Shown here piece by piece: positions 37,606 to 45,577 of a stretch of DNA of 64,000 bases; the first letter of the stretch is position 1; the number at the start of each line of letters is the position of its first letter. Origin of the DNA: Lachnospiraceae bacterium. Lineage in GTDB: Bacteria; Bacillota; Clostridia; Lachnospirales; Lachnospiraceae. The stretch is from positions 126,105 to 190,104 of the forward strand of contig JAAUZJ010000024.1 of NCBI GenBank assembly GCA_014804695.1, given 5' to 3'. The notes beneath the pieces were generated by a model, which was not told the origin of the DNA, made no database searches, and was given only the letters and a program-made list of their open reading frames with translations. Position numbers and translations under genes: made by a program.

Positions 37606-37703
37606 TGTATTGATATCAGTTTATATAAGCCCTGTATTGTTTGTATTATCTGTATTGCTTTATATAGTACAGTTATTGTATAATATTTTTTTCTTGTTGT
37701 CAA
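37606..37703 (-). promoter_or_regulatory. GntR-ABC operon promoter and repeated CAATACA boxes
   Basis: On the minus strand -35 TTGACA (37698-37703), 17-bp spacer, -10 TACAAT (37675-37680): near consensus. Downstream of the start point, CAATACA occurs three times (forward TGTATTG at 37606, 37633, 37651) with a fourth variant at 37642. These lie where a YtrA-type repressor would bind; the binding is inferred. Confidence 0.7.
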
Positions 37704-37793
37704 TAAACTTTGAATATTTATTATCTATTTGGGAGGTTTGAATAAATATGTAATAATAGATTATATAGATTCCCTGTGATTTGAATTTGTGCG

Positions 37794-38228
37794 TTATATC
37801 CATTGTATAAATGCTGTTTTGTCTTCACTGTTGTACCCTGCTTTTCTATAAAAATTCAATGTGCTTTCTTTCTTAGATCCTGTAAGCAACATCATTTTAT
37901 AGCAATTTCCTTTCAGGGCAACTTCTTTAGCGAAATTCATGCATTGCGTTGCCAATCCTCTATTTCTGCATTTTTCATCGGTTATCACATTTTCAATAAA
38001 AGCGTAAGGCTGCTGGTTGTGAGTCAGATTGGGAATGATGACACAGACACAAGAAGATACTATTTCTCCATTTTCTTCAGCAACAATCACATGATGATTT
38101 TTATCTTGAAAAATACTGTCCCAAACCCGCATAAGTTCATCGGTCTTTTCCGGCATAGGATTATCATGTAATTGCATATACAATTTTAATAAACCATCTA
38201 AATCATTTTTCACTATTTCTCTGATCAT
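37794..38228 (-). CDS. GNAT-family N-acetyltransferase
   Basis: A 144-residue enzyme expected to transfer an acetyl group from acetyl-CoA. I chose MIREIVKNDLDG at 38228 because AAAGGA is 8 nt upstream; the ATG three codons earlier sits on the ribosome site. The core shows IENVITDEKCRNRGLATQCM, with the R/Q-x-x-G-x-A/G-like CoA loop (NRGLAT), and the FYRKAGY end typical of GNAT. The substrate is unknown. It is the last gene of an AbrB-glycosyltransferase-GNAT operon (24-nt gap). Confidence 0.9.
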   Translation of the reverse strand: MIREIVKNDLDGLLKLYMQLHDNPMPEKTDELMRVWDSIFQDKNHHVIVAEENGEIVSSCVCVIIPNLTHNQQPYAFIENVITDEKCRNRGLATQCMNFAKEVALKGNCYKMMLLTGSKKESTLNFYRKAGYNSEDKTAFIQWI

Positions 38229-38252
38229 AAATGACATCCTTTCATGTTGTTT

Positions 38253-39653
38253 TCATGACCTGCTATGGGTAATGCCGCGTGTCAAGCTGGCATAGTTTCT
38301 TTTTTGTATTGCCTTACCAATAGGCGAAGTCAGTATTCCGGCAGCGATTCCGATAATCCACACATATTTCCAGCTGACAAGAAAACCCATAAGATTAATC
38401 GCTATGATTACACCCAGCCAATATAAAAGCTGAAACTTTGCATTTGCTTTGTTCAGCTCACCTATTATATCGATACCGTCCGATGAATGTGGTGCATTTT
38501 CAATGAATTCTGCTGCACCGGCAGTACCGGAGCAGGCACGAAAATCTGCGCTGCATTTGGCAGCAGCATTTCCATATGCCTTATTGTTTAGGATTTTCTG
38601 TATGGCTGTCCGGATACCTCCAGAAGAATCATCCTTCAGCATAATTCCGGCACCGATTTCGGTAACTCTTCTCGCTACGGCATACTGTTCACCCGTTTGT
38701 GGATAAAGAACCATCGGCGTAGCCATATACAGGCTTTCGGAAACACTGTTCATTCCGCAGTGAGTAATAAAAGCATCTGCTCTGGCAAGAACATCAAGCT
38801 GATCAACATAGGGATACACTTGGATATTATCCGGCAATATTCCCAGTTTTTCGCGGTTTATAGTATTTCCGCAGGATATAATGGTATCGACATTCAGGTT
38901 TTTCAGCGCATCAATGCATTTACTGTAAAAATCGGGCCGATCATTAATGACCGTTCCCATAGAAATGTAAATGAGCGGTCGATCCTTCTTTTTTTCGGGC
39001 AGAACGTTAGAAAATACCGATGGTCCAACAAAAGCATAATGGTCGGAGAAGCTCTCCGCATACGGCTGAAACCTCCGCGAAGTATATACAATGGAATCTG
39101 TGTCATTGTCACTCTGAACCAAAGATAAGGCGCTTTTTACATGATATCCGTAGGGCTCCAGTTTTTTCAGTTCCCCAGAAACTCTCGGAAGCCCAAAAAT
39201 CATGTCTGCCATTTCTTTCGGACTGTTTTTCATGTATTCGGAAGACAATTGATTGAATGCGAAGGTACTTGTAGACACCACCATCGGCACATGGTGTTTC
39301 CACGCGTTCAGCTTTCCCCAAAAGCAGACAGAATCAGTATATACCACATCCGGCTGAAAGGATTTAAACTCCTTTTCCAGAAAATCATTCATACTGAGCG
39401 TAATGCGAATATCCTGTATAGTCATTTCTGTAGTAGAGACGTTTTTTAAACCAGCTTCTTCCTGCATCGTCAGTTTAGGCAAAAAAGAATCACAGGATAT
39501 AAACTCAGCTCCGGCAGCCTTGATTTTATTCTCAAATTCGTCAAACGAATAGAACCGAACTGTATTCCCACGTCTGACAAATTCAGCAGCAACCGGGAGC
39601 ATAGGATTGGTGTGACCATGAGCAGGAATACAAAAGAATGCTATTTTCTTCAA
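38253..39653 (-). CDS. MGT/UGT-type glycosyltransferase with C-terminal membrane hairpin
   Basis: A 466-residue GT1 (GT-B fold) enzyme similar to macrolide and sterol glucosyltransferases. The N-terminal FFCIPAHGHTNPMLPVA and the donor-binding THCGMNSVSESLYMATPMV...PQTGEQ motifs are intact; His15-region acts as catalytic base in the family. Unusually the last 65 residues contain two hydrophobic helices (LLYWLGVIIAINLMGFL and VWIIGIAAGILTS), so the enzyme is probably membrane-bound and may glycosylate a lipid or membrane-associated small molecule. The AbrB-like gene overlaps its start by 4 bp (ATGA). Confidence 0.9.
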   Translation of the reverse strand: MKKIAFFCIPAHGHTNPMLPVAAEFVRRGNTVRFYSFDEFENKIKAAGAEFISCDSFLPKLTMQEEAGLKNVSTTEMTIQDIRITLSMNDFLEKEFKSFQPDVVYTDSVCFWGKLNAWKHHVPMVVSTSTFAFNQLSSEYMKNSPKEMADMIFGLPRVSGELKKLEPYGYHVKSALSLVQSDNDTDSIVYTSRRFQPYAESFSDHYAFVGPSVFSNVLPEKKKDRPLIYISMGTVINDRPDFYSKCIDALKNLNVDTIISCGNTINREKLGILPDNIQVYPYVDQLDVLARADAFITHCGMNSVSESLYMATPMVLYPQTGEQYAVARRVTEIGAGIMLKDDSSGGIRTAIQKILNNKAYGNAAAKCSADFRACSGTAGAAEFIENAPHSSDGIDIIGELNKANAKFQLLYWLGVIIAINLMGFLVSWKYVWIIGIAAGILTSPIGKAIQKRNYASLTRGITHSRS

Positions 39654-39868
39654 TCGCTCTCCCCATCCTTTTCTTGAAATGCCACGCCAAACAATTCAGC
39701 AAACGCTCCTTTCGGAGGAATAGCAATACCGCGCTCCTCATCGCCAAGAAGAAGCAGCGTATCTCCTGGTTTGATTTCAAATATATCACGCGCTTGTTTC
39801 GGAATAACGATCTGTCCTTTTTCTCCAACAGTAGCCGTCCATGCATATTTGCCCTTTGGTGCAGTCAT
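39650..39868 (-). CDS. AbrB/SpoVT/MazE-fold DNA-binding protein
   Basis: A 72-residue swapped-hairpin protein. The core TATVGEKGQIVIPKQARD...IKPGDTLLLLGDE is typical. It could be a transition-state-type regulator or a MazE-like antitoxin; no toxin gene follows, and the ATGA overlap with the glycosyltransferase gene points to a regulator of this operon. The tail after residue 55 is short and polar. Confidence 0.9.
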   Translation of the reverse strand: MTAPKGKYAWTATVGEKGQIVIPKQARDIFEIKPGDTLLLLGDEERGIAIPPKGAFAELFGVAFQEKDGESD

Positions 39869-40005
39869 TTTCTCTCTCCTTTAGGTATGATTTGTATAAC
39901 AAATTATACTATGCTGACTATCAAATGTCAATGTAATTTAATAGTTTTTAAGGAAAACAAAATCACTTAATTAGTATATCCCACAGCAGCGCCGTGGGAT
40001 ATTAA

Positions 40006-40500
40006 TCAATCAACAATTACCTGTTGCAAACCTTTAGCCCAATCAATAATAACTCGTTTATCATATTTTTTAATATTATCAGGAAGGTTTGCTTTATCAA
40101 AAAATCTATGTTCCAATGCCTCTTCCGTATTATTTAGAATTTCACCACTATACACAGTTGTCTTAAAAACAATACCTGTTACACAACATATATCCCCATT
40201 TGGATAAGTAACGATTCCGGTCTCTCCCGAATAAATACCAAACAACTTAAGTTCTTCTATCTCAATTCCGGCTTCTTCATATACTTCTCTTTTTGCCGTT
40301 TCTATAAATTTCTCGCCAATTTCCATACCGCCCCCAAGAAGCGCCCATAAACCATTATCCCGCCGCTTCTGAAGCAATATTTCACCTTTGTCGTTCTCGA
40401 TAATAACACCGCAGCCGGTTACCATAAGAGGGGCATGGCCCACATCCTTACGCATTTCTTTTATATAGTTTTTTCTATACCTTGCTACAATATCTTCCAT
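40006..40500 (-). CDS. NUDIX hydrolase
   Basis: A 164-residue pyrophosphohydrolase. The Nudix box is intact (GGGMEIGEKFIETAKREVYE followed by EAGIEI; pattern G-x5-E-x7-R-E-x-x-E-E-x-G). The substrate cannot be told; similar stand-alone forms act on nucleoside diphosphate derivatives or oxidised nucleotides. It starts 2 nt after the stop of the LysR-type regulator and is probably cotranscribed with it. Confidence 0.92.
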   Translation of the reverse strand: MEDIVARYRKNYIKEMRKDVGHAPLMVTGCGVIIENDKGEILLQKRRDNGLWALLGGGMEIGEKFIETAKREVYEEAGIEIEELKLFGIYSGETGIVTYPNGDICCVTGIVFKTTVYSGEILNNTEEALEHRFFDKANLPDNIKKYDKRVIIDWAKGLQQVIVD

Positions 40501-40502
40501 TT

Positions 40503-41393
40503 TTAATTCGCCCTTTCATTAATAAAACTATTTTTCATATATTCAAGCAGTCGTTCTGCAATAGGGGTAAATACCTGATATTTTTTCCAGATCAGATAAA
40601 TTTTTGTTTCAAGTCTTGGTGTAAGTGGACGGAATGTAAGTCCGCTCTCCTCACTTGTATCAATCAAATGTTCAAAAGTTAAAAGATAACCCAGCCTCTC
40701 TTTGACAAAAATTGAACCATTGTAGGACAGGCAGAACGATCCTTCGAGATGCAGCTCGTCCATTTTGTTCCCGCACCATTTGGAAATATCGTTATTCCAC
40801 CCCTGTTCTGAACAGAACAGCGGAAGTCCAACCAGATCGTCTGCGCAGACGGCCTGCTTTTTTGCTAACGGACAGTCCCTCGGCATGACAATGCCCCATA
40901 CATCAGCTTCGGGAAAAGCCAGATAATGGTACTTTGTTGTATTTGGTTCCTGTGCCAGAACTGCAAAATCTATGATGCCTTTATCCAGCTTTTCTGTAAC
41001 CTGCTCAGTATCGCCGCTGGTTATGTGGTAATGCAGATCTGGGTAGGTGTCCTTGAATGTTTTGATTGTGGCGGCAAGATACCTGACTTGGTAAGATTCT
41101 GCCAAACCAAAGTATACATCACCTCCTAAAACATCATCCAGCGTGAGGAATTCTGCGGTAATCTTGTCCGCCATTTTTACCAAATCTTCCGCCCGTTTTC
41201 GTAATAAAATACCCTCCTCTGTAAGTTGGATGCTGAAACTGTGCCGCAAAAACAGTTTCTTACCAAGCTCATCTTCCAGCGCTTTTAATTGTTTTGAAAG
41301 CGTAGGCTGGGTAACATGGAGCAATTCTGCCGCACGAGTCATATTTTCTTCTCTTGCCACTGCAAGAAAATATCTCATTGTTCGCAGTTCCAT
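40503..41393 (-). CDS. LysR-family transcriptional regulator
   Basis: A 296-residue regulator. The N-terminal helix-turn-helix reads MRYFLAVAREENMTRAAELLHVTQPTLSKQL (residues about 5-35, in two parts), followed by a periplasmic-binding-like effector domain. It is divergent from a small protein and an alpha/beta hydrolase gene; LysR regulators usually control the divergent neighbour. A GTTATA-N3-TATAAC dyad lies in the shared region. The inducer is unknown. Confidence 0.95.
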   Translation of the reverse strand: MELRTMRYFLAVAREENMTRAAELLHVTQPTLSKQLKALEDELGKKLFLRHSFSIQLTEEGILLRKRAEDLVKMADKITAEFLTLDDVLGGDVYFGLAESYQVRYLAATIKTFKDTYPDLHYHITSGDTEQVTEKLDKGIIDFAVLAQEPNTTKYHYLAFPEADVWGIVMPRDCPLAKKQAVCADDLVGLPLFCSEQGWNNDISKWCGNKMDELHLEGSFCLSYNGSIFVKERLGYLLTFEHLIDTSEESGLTFRPLTPRLETKIYLIWKKYQVFTPIAERLLEYMKNSFINERAN

Positions 41394-41430
41394 AAACTTC
41401 TCCTTGTGACATTCCTAAAATTCATATCAT

Positions 41431-41445
41431 GTTATAAATTATAAC
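41431..41445. promoter_or_regulatory. LysR operator candidate
   Basis: GTTATA-AAT-TATAAC, a perfect 6-bp dyad with the T-N11-A character of LysR boxes, lies 38 bp from the LysR start and upstream of the divergent small gene. Role inferred. Confidence 0.5.
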
Positions 41446-41548
41446 CATTAGCGATATGGAAATCAAGAGGATATAATACAAACAGAACAGGAAGGGAGGC
41501 GGTCATACGGATGATCTTATTCAAAATTTAGAAGATGCAGGATGTGAT

Positions 41549-41740
41549 TTGGAAACAATCATGAAAGTTTGCAACCTGTATGATAATGGTCAGATTCAAG
41601 ATGCTGTTAAAGCACTGCGGAAACACCGTTGCAGCCTGATGGATAGTTTACATAAAAGTCAGGAGAGAGTTGACTGTCTTGACTTTTTAGTCCGGCGTAT
41701 GGAAAAAGCAATAAATTATGAAAATAAAGTGAATGTATAA
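41549..41740 (+). CDS. Small helical protein with a damaged start
   Basis: From the ATG at 41549 the frame gives 63 residues with Cys-containing helices (KALRKHRCSLMDSLHKSQ, DCLDFLVRRME). The same frame continues upstream with TDDLIQNLEDAGCDLE, which matches the beginning of small Clostridia proteins of about 77 residues that I recall next to such regulators. GGGAGG at 41494-41499 is placed for a start at 41505, but the bases there read AT-ACG instead of ATG-ACG: one G seems deleted. Translation is therefore doubtful or starts internally without a ribosome site. Function unknown. Confidence 0.6.
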   Translation: METIMKVCNLYDNGQIQDAVKALRKHRCSLMDSLHKSQERVDCLDFLVRRMEKAINYENKVNV

Positions 41741-41761
41741 AGAAAGAGAGGTATATGCAAA

Positions 41762-42763
41762 ATGGCAGATATTGTAAAACTCGAATTAACAAATGAATGG
41801 GATAAAACTTTCCCGAAAAGTGAAAAGGTGAATCACTGCAAAGTGACGTTTCATAACCGTTATGGCATTGAATTAGCAGCAGACCTTTACGCGCCCAAAG
41901 AGGCAGAGGGCAGGTTGGCGGCTATCGCGGTATGCGGACCCTTTGGCGCAGTAAAGGAACAGGCTGCAGGTTTGTATGCCCAGACAATGGCAGAACGTGG
42001 GTTTCTTACGCTTGCATTTGATCCGTCTTTCACGGGCGAGAGCGGTGGAACCCCCCGATATATGGCATCTCCTGACATCAACACCGAAGATTTTCAGGCT
42101 GCAGTAGATTTTCTCTCTTTACAGGACAATGTTGATCCTGAGAAAATTGGAATTATCGGTATTTGCGGCTGGGGCGGTCTGGCTCTGAATGCTGCGGCAC
42201 TTGACACCCGCATTAAAGCAACCGTGGCATCTACTATGTATGATATGACCCGTGTCAATGCAAAAGGATATTTTGATTCTGAGGATTCTGCTGATGCGAG
42301 ATATGAAAAGAAAAAGGTAATGAACGCACAACGTATCACCGATTATAAAAATGGCAGCTATACTTTAGGCGGAGGCGTTGTCGATCCGCTTCCGGCCGAT
42401 GCGCCGTTCTTCGTGGCAGATTATTATGATTATTATAAAACCGACCGCGGCTATCATAAACGTTCCCTGAATTCCAACGGAGGCTGGAATGTGATTGGCT
42501 GTATGTCCTTTATGAACCAACCCATCTTAAAATACAGCAATGAAATCCGCAGCGCCGTTCTGGTGATGCATGGCGAAAAAGCTCATTCCTGCTATTTCAG
42601 CCGTGACGCATATGCTGATATGGTGAAAGATAATCCTTATGCAGATAATAAAGAACTGCTTATCATTCCGGAGGCTGTTCATACGGATCTTTATGATGGA
42701 GGCAGTAAAGATGCAATTCCGTTTGACAAACTGGAACAGTTTTTCGGGAAACATTTAAAGTAA
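41762..42763 (+). CDS. Alpha/beta hydrolase (YcjY/dienelactone hydrolase-like)
   Basis: A 333-residue hydrolase behind AGAGAGG. The nucleophile elbow reads IGICGWGGLAL, with Cys rather than Ser at the expected place, as in dienelactone-type hydrolases; the acid/base region is LVMHGEKAHSC and the catalytic His lies in IIPEAVHTDLYD. A large insert (about residues 165-245) covers the site. It is divergent from the LysR gene, a pairing also seen in other bacteria for YcjY-type hydrolases. Substrate unknown; probably an ester or lactone. Confidence 0.85.
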   Translation: MADIVKLELTNEWDKTFPKSEKVNHCKVTFHNRYGIELAADLYAPKEAEGRLAAIAVCGPFGAVKEQAAGLYAQTMAERGFLTLAFDPSFTGESGGTPRYMASPDINTEDFQAAVDFLSLQDNVDPEKIGIIGICGWGGLALNAAALDTRIKATVASTMYDMTRVNAKGYFDSEDSADARYEKKKVMNAQRITDYKNGSYTLGGGVVDPLPADAPFFVADYYDYYKTDRGYHKRSLNSNGGWNVIGCMSFMNQPILKYSNEIRSAVLVMHGEKAHSCYFSRDAYADMVKDNPYADNKELLIIPEAVHTDLYDGGSKDAIPFDKLEQFFGKHLK

Positions 42764-42902
42764 AGGAATTTACCGCAAATCAACATTACGCCAACTTTGG
42801 CGCAGAATGAAATTCATCCTTACTATTAAATTAGGAAAATGATGTGATTCCGGGTTCAAGTAACCCGGATCATATGCATGATAGATATTGAGAGAATGTT
42901 TG

Positions 42903-43082
42903 TCAGGAATCGGAAAGCACCTCATCTAAAAGTACATCGAAAGATTCATAACGTTTGTATTTATCCGGATTATTTTTCATTTCTTTGTATTCATCCATTA
43001 CCGCCCTTGTTTCTACATTTGGCATTGGAGGTTTTATTTCAAACTGAACGCCGTTATGGTTAATAGCAGAGCACAGAAACAT
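42903..43082 (-). pseudogene. 5'-truncated RelB/DinJ-type antitoxin
   Basis: A minus-strand frame MFLCSAINHNGVQFEIKPP then NVETRAVMDEYKEMKNNPDK and SFDVLLDEVLSDS matches the C-terminal half of DinJ/RelB antitoxins (the NMFL...GVPFEIK region and the EY...NPDKYKRY tail). The DNA-binding N-terminal 30-40 residues are missing, and an upstream TAG closes the frame. No RelE/YafQ toxin gene follows, although 140 nt are available before the hydrolase stop. The sequence joins the truncated NUDIX gene directly. The remainder of 42764-43115 holds nothing else I can see. Confidence 0.6.
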
Positions 43083-43115
43083 ATTAGTGTTATTTTTTCC
43101 CCCTTTATTAAACGA

Positions 43116-43571
43116 CTATTTAAAGTGACTAATAGAAAATGATAATGTGTATCTTACTTCCTTTACCTCATTATCGCAGAACAAATACTCGTTTATAGGA
43201 ATATCCGCTCTATAGAGAAACACATCATCTATCTCATTCTCAAAATAACCGTCAACACCACCATATTCCCGACAAGAAAACAGATATTTTAGTTTAGATT
43301 CGTTTATGTTAATGCCAAGTTCTTCTCGCCCTTCCCGCTTAGCGGCTTCTAAAGGAGTTTCGCCGACCTGAACATGCCCTGAAAAAGAAATATCCAGCAT
43401 ATTGGGAAACATGACATGATCACTTCGTGTTTGAAGCAATAGCTCATTCTTAGAATTCATAATCCACACACAAACACCTCTACGAATAAGCGCTTTTCTA
43501 TGTGCCTCGTCTTTATCTTCGCTTTTAACACATTTTCGCCCCAAATCATCATAAATATCAATGAATTCCAT
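43116..43571 (-). CDS. NUDIX hydrolase (isopentenyl-diphosphate isomerase-like), 3'-truncated
   Basis: A 151-residue NUDIX protein starting MEFIDIYDDLGRK. The Nudix box GHVQVGETPLEAAKREGREE(L) and the family phrases MLDISFSGHV and FLYRADIP are intact. Homologues as I recall them continue with an EF...I helix after EVKEVRY; here the end reads TLSFSISHFK and stops, right where the antitoxin remnant begins. So the last 15-25 residues were probably lost in a deletion. Catalytic residues remain, but the missing helix may affect folding. It lies 18 nt downstream of the M18 peptidase gene. Confidence 0.8.
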   Translation of the reverse strand: MEFIDIYDDLGRKCVKSEDKDEAHRKALIRRGVCVWIMNSKNELLLQTRSDHVMFPNMLDISFSGHVQVGETPLEAAKREGREELGININESKLKYLFSCREYGGVDGYFENEIDDVFLYRADIPINEYLFCDNEVKEVRYTLSFSISHFK

Positions 43572-43589
43572 AAAATAAGCACTCCCCGT

Positions 43590-44861
43590 CTACCTATAAA
43601 ATACTCTAAGCGCCTCCAACAAATAAGCAACATCCTTAACCCCTGCGGTTTCCAATGCGGAATGCATGGCAAGCTGGGGAAGACCTATATCCACCATATT
43701 CACCGAAACCTGCGATGTGAGAATATTTCCAAGCGTGCTTCCGCCGGCAATATCCGAACGATTCGCATAAGACTGATAAGACACGCCCGCCTTATTGCAG
43801 ACGTCCTTCATGTATGCCGCAGAATATGCATCTGTCGCATAGCGTTGGCTGCCGTGGTGCTTGATGACAATTCCGCCGTTTAGTACAGGTTTATTAGTTA
43901 CATCCGCCTTCTCCTGATGATTCGGATGCAGTGCATGTGCATTGTCAGCAGAAATCAGGAAACTGTCCGCCAGCATACAGCGGTATCCTTCCTCATCTAT
44001 TCCCATTTTCAGGCATATTCTACGCAGTACATCCGGTAAAAAAGTAGAATCTGCTCCCTGCTTAGTTCTGCTGCCTACCTCTTCATTATCAAAAATTGCA
44101 CATAGATTAATATATTTATCCGGCTTTTCATTGACCAATGCAGTCATCGTCGCAAACGCACACTCCAAATCATCCAGCCTAGGGCCTGCAATATAAGCAT
44201 CATCAATCCCAATTAACCGGCATTTGTCCCTATTATATAAAAATAAATCAAAGCCTAAAATATCCTCCTGTGATACCCCCGCCTCTTTTGCCAGAAGTCT
44301 TAAATACTCATCTTTAGAAGCGCTCTCTCCTATCAGGGGTTCCATGTCTGTCTGCGGATTGTACTCCACTCCCTTATTTGCATCCCTATTCATATGAATG
44401 GCAAGATTCGGAATAATTGCACTGTCCTTATCCAAATTCACCAAACGGCTCTCAAAACCACTTTTATTCTTAATTACAACTCTCCCTGCAATGGAAAGAG
44501 GCCTATCCAACCAGGTTGACATAATCATTCCGCCATACTTTTCAACATTAAGCTTAAGATACGCATCATCCACCACAATCTCCGGCGCTTCTTTAAGTTT
44601 AAAACAAGGCGAATCACTATGTGCCGCCGTCATATGAAAACCTGACGGCTTTTTCTCAGGCATAACAAACGCAATCAACGACGAACCATTTCGGTTCACA
44701 TAATATTTGCCCCCATTTTCAATTTTCCATACATCCTTCTCGTCCAACTTAACAAAACCTTCTTTGTCAAGCATTTTCTCCAAATTCGCTACCGCGTGAA
44801 AGCAGGTTGGGCTCTCGTCAATAAAATTAAAAAGCCTTTTAAGTTGTTTTTGATCATTCAT
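43590..44861 (-). CDS. M18-family aspartyl-type aminopeptidase
   Basis: A 423-residue cytosolic zinc aminopeptidase. I chose MNDQKQLKRLF at 44861 (GAGG about 11 nt upstream); the longer frame runs through the dispersed repeat. Metal ligands and catalytic residues appear in order: TAAHSDSPC (His), GPRLDDLE (Asp), FDNEEVGSRT (Glu pair), SADNAHALHPNH (Asp) and MVDIGLPQLAMHS (His). Family length agrees (about 430). It releases N-terminal acidic or hydrophobic residues from peptides and is housekeeping. Confidence 0.93.
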   Translation of the reverse strand: MNDQKQLKRLFNFIDESPTCFHAVANLEKMLDKEGFVKLDEKDVWKIENGGKYYVNRNGSSLIAFVMPEKKPSGFHMTAAHSDSPCFKLKEAPEIVVDDAYLKLNVEKYGGMIMSTWLDRPLSIAGRVVIKNKSGFESRLVNLDKDSAIIPNLAIHMNRDANKGVEYNPQTDMEPLIGESASKDEYLRLLAKEAGVSQEDILGFDLFLYNRDKCRLIGIDDAYIAGPRLDDLECAFATMTALVNEKPDKYINLCAIFDNEEVGSRTKQGADSTFLPDVLRRICLKMGIDEEGYRCMLADSFLISADNAHALHPNHQEKADVTNKPVLNGGIVIKHHGSQRYATDAYSAAYMKDVCNKAGVSYQSYANRSDIAGGSTLGNILTSQVSVNMVDIGLPQLAMHSALETAGVKDVAYLLEALRVFYR

Positions 44862-44893
44862 ATATTTCACATCCTCTATATAATTGAGAAAAT

Positions 44894-45020
44894 AATTACA
44901 AAAGTAATTTCCAGTACCCAGAGTCCGCGCAACATGAACAAAATAAGGGGCGACCTTCGCTCCTGCGGTTCGAGCCCCGTTTTTGTTCATGCTGCGCGGG
45001 CTCGTGCCTTGCCACCACCT
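44894..45020. repeat. Dispersed palindromic repeat, copy 2
   Basis: Left flank ACAAAAGTAATTTCCAGTACCC, then arm GTCCGCGCAACATGAACAAAA, core GGGGCGACCTTCGCTCC...TTCGAGCCCC, and arm TTTTGTTCATGCTGCGCGGG. Core and left flank match copy 1 while the arms differ in sequence but keep pairing. It lies between the M18 gene start and the DUF1284 stop. Confidence 0.8.
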
Positions 45021-45026
45021 TCTTAA

Positions 45027-45422
45027 TTATCTACAAATCTCATCCCACTGGCAGTCTCCGCAAATCTCCCCACGAAGCTTAGGTGCAAGAATATTCTCCT
45101 GTACAAGCCTAAAAAACTCTGTAAACTCCAGTCCTTCACCTGCACTTAGACCGCATCGTCTCAATACCTCAGAATCATATCGCGCCACCAACTCCGGTTT
45201 TTCACAATCTCCATTAATATTATTAGGACATTTCGAACAAATTATGTCAGTTTCCACTGTCAAACGCACAATGGCATCCGTTTTAAGATAATCCTGCACT
45301 TTCTGCATATGTACCGCAAACTCATCACTATATCCATACCCTTTAAAATATGCCAAGCACATTCCATGATGTGGCCTTAACATAACAGGTTCTTCAAAAT
45401 CCTGCACTGATAAATCATTCAT
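45027..45422 (-). CDS. DUF1284 protein (Cys-rich, possible iron-sulfur protein)
   Basis: A 131-residue protein. The start LRPHHGMCLAYFKGYGYSDEF is diagnostic of DUF1284. Cys clusters CSKCPNN...DCEKP and ICGDCQWDEICR could bind an iron-sulfur cluster or zinc. Function unknown. It is bracketed by copies 2 and 3 of the dispersed repeat, whose arms come within 10-40 nt of its ends. Confidence 0.88.
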   Translation of the reverse strand: MNDLSVQDFEEPVMLRPHHGMCLAYFKGYGYSDEFAVHMQKVQDYLKTDAIVRLTVETDIICSKCPNNINGDCEKPELVARYDSEVLRRCGLSAGEGLEFTEFFRLVQENILAPKLRGEICGDCQWDEICR

Positions 45423-45454
45423 TTTCCACTATATCTTCCTCTTGCTCTATATTT

Positions 45455-45565
45455 TGCCTAAGTTCGTAGCTCAGGACGACAGTTTAGCAATTGCAAAAGT
45501 TAATTCCAGTACCCAGAGCCCACGCAACCTCTTTTTCATGCTGCATGGGCTCGCGGCCTGCCACA
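45455..45565. repeat. Dispersed palindromic repeat, copy 3 (core deleted)
   Basis: GCAAAAGTTAATTCCAGTACCC matches copy 2, then CAGAGCCCACGCAAC and, after only 10 nt, TTCATGCTGCATGGGCTCG: the two arms without the GC-rich core. Just before it, CCTAAGTTCGTAGCTC matches the right end of copy 1 (CCTAAGTTCGTCCGCT), suggesting two copies were once adjacent here. Confidence 0.7.
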
Positions 45566-45577
45566 CCAGTGCAGCAA

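Noticed and set aside
42878-43063. Plus-strand 61-codon ORF
   Set aside because: It is antisense to the antitoxin remnant, whose minus-strand reading matches a known family.
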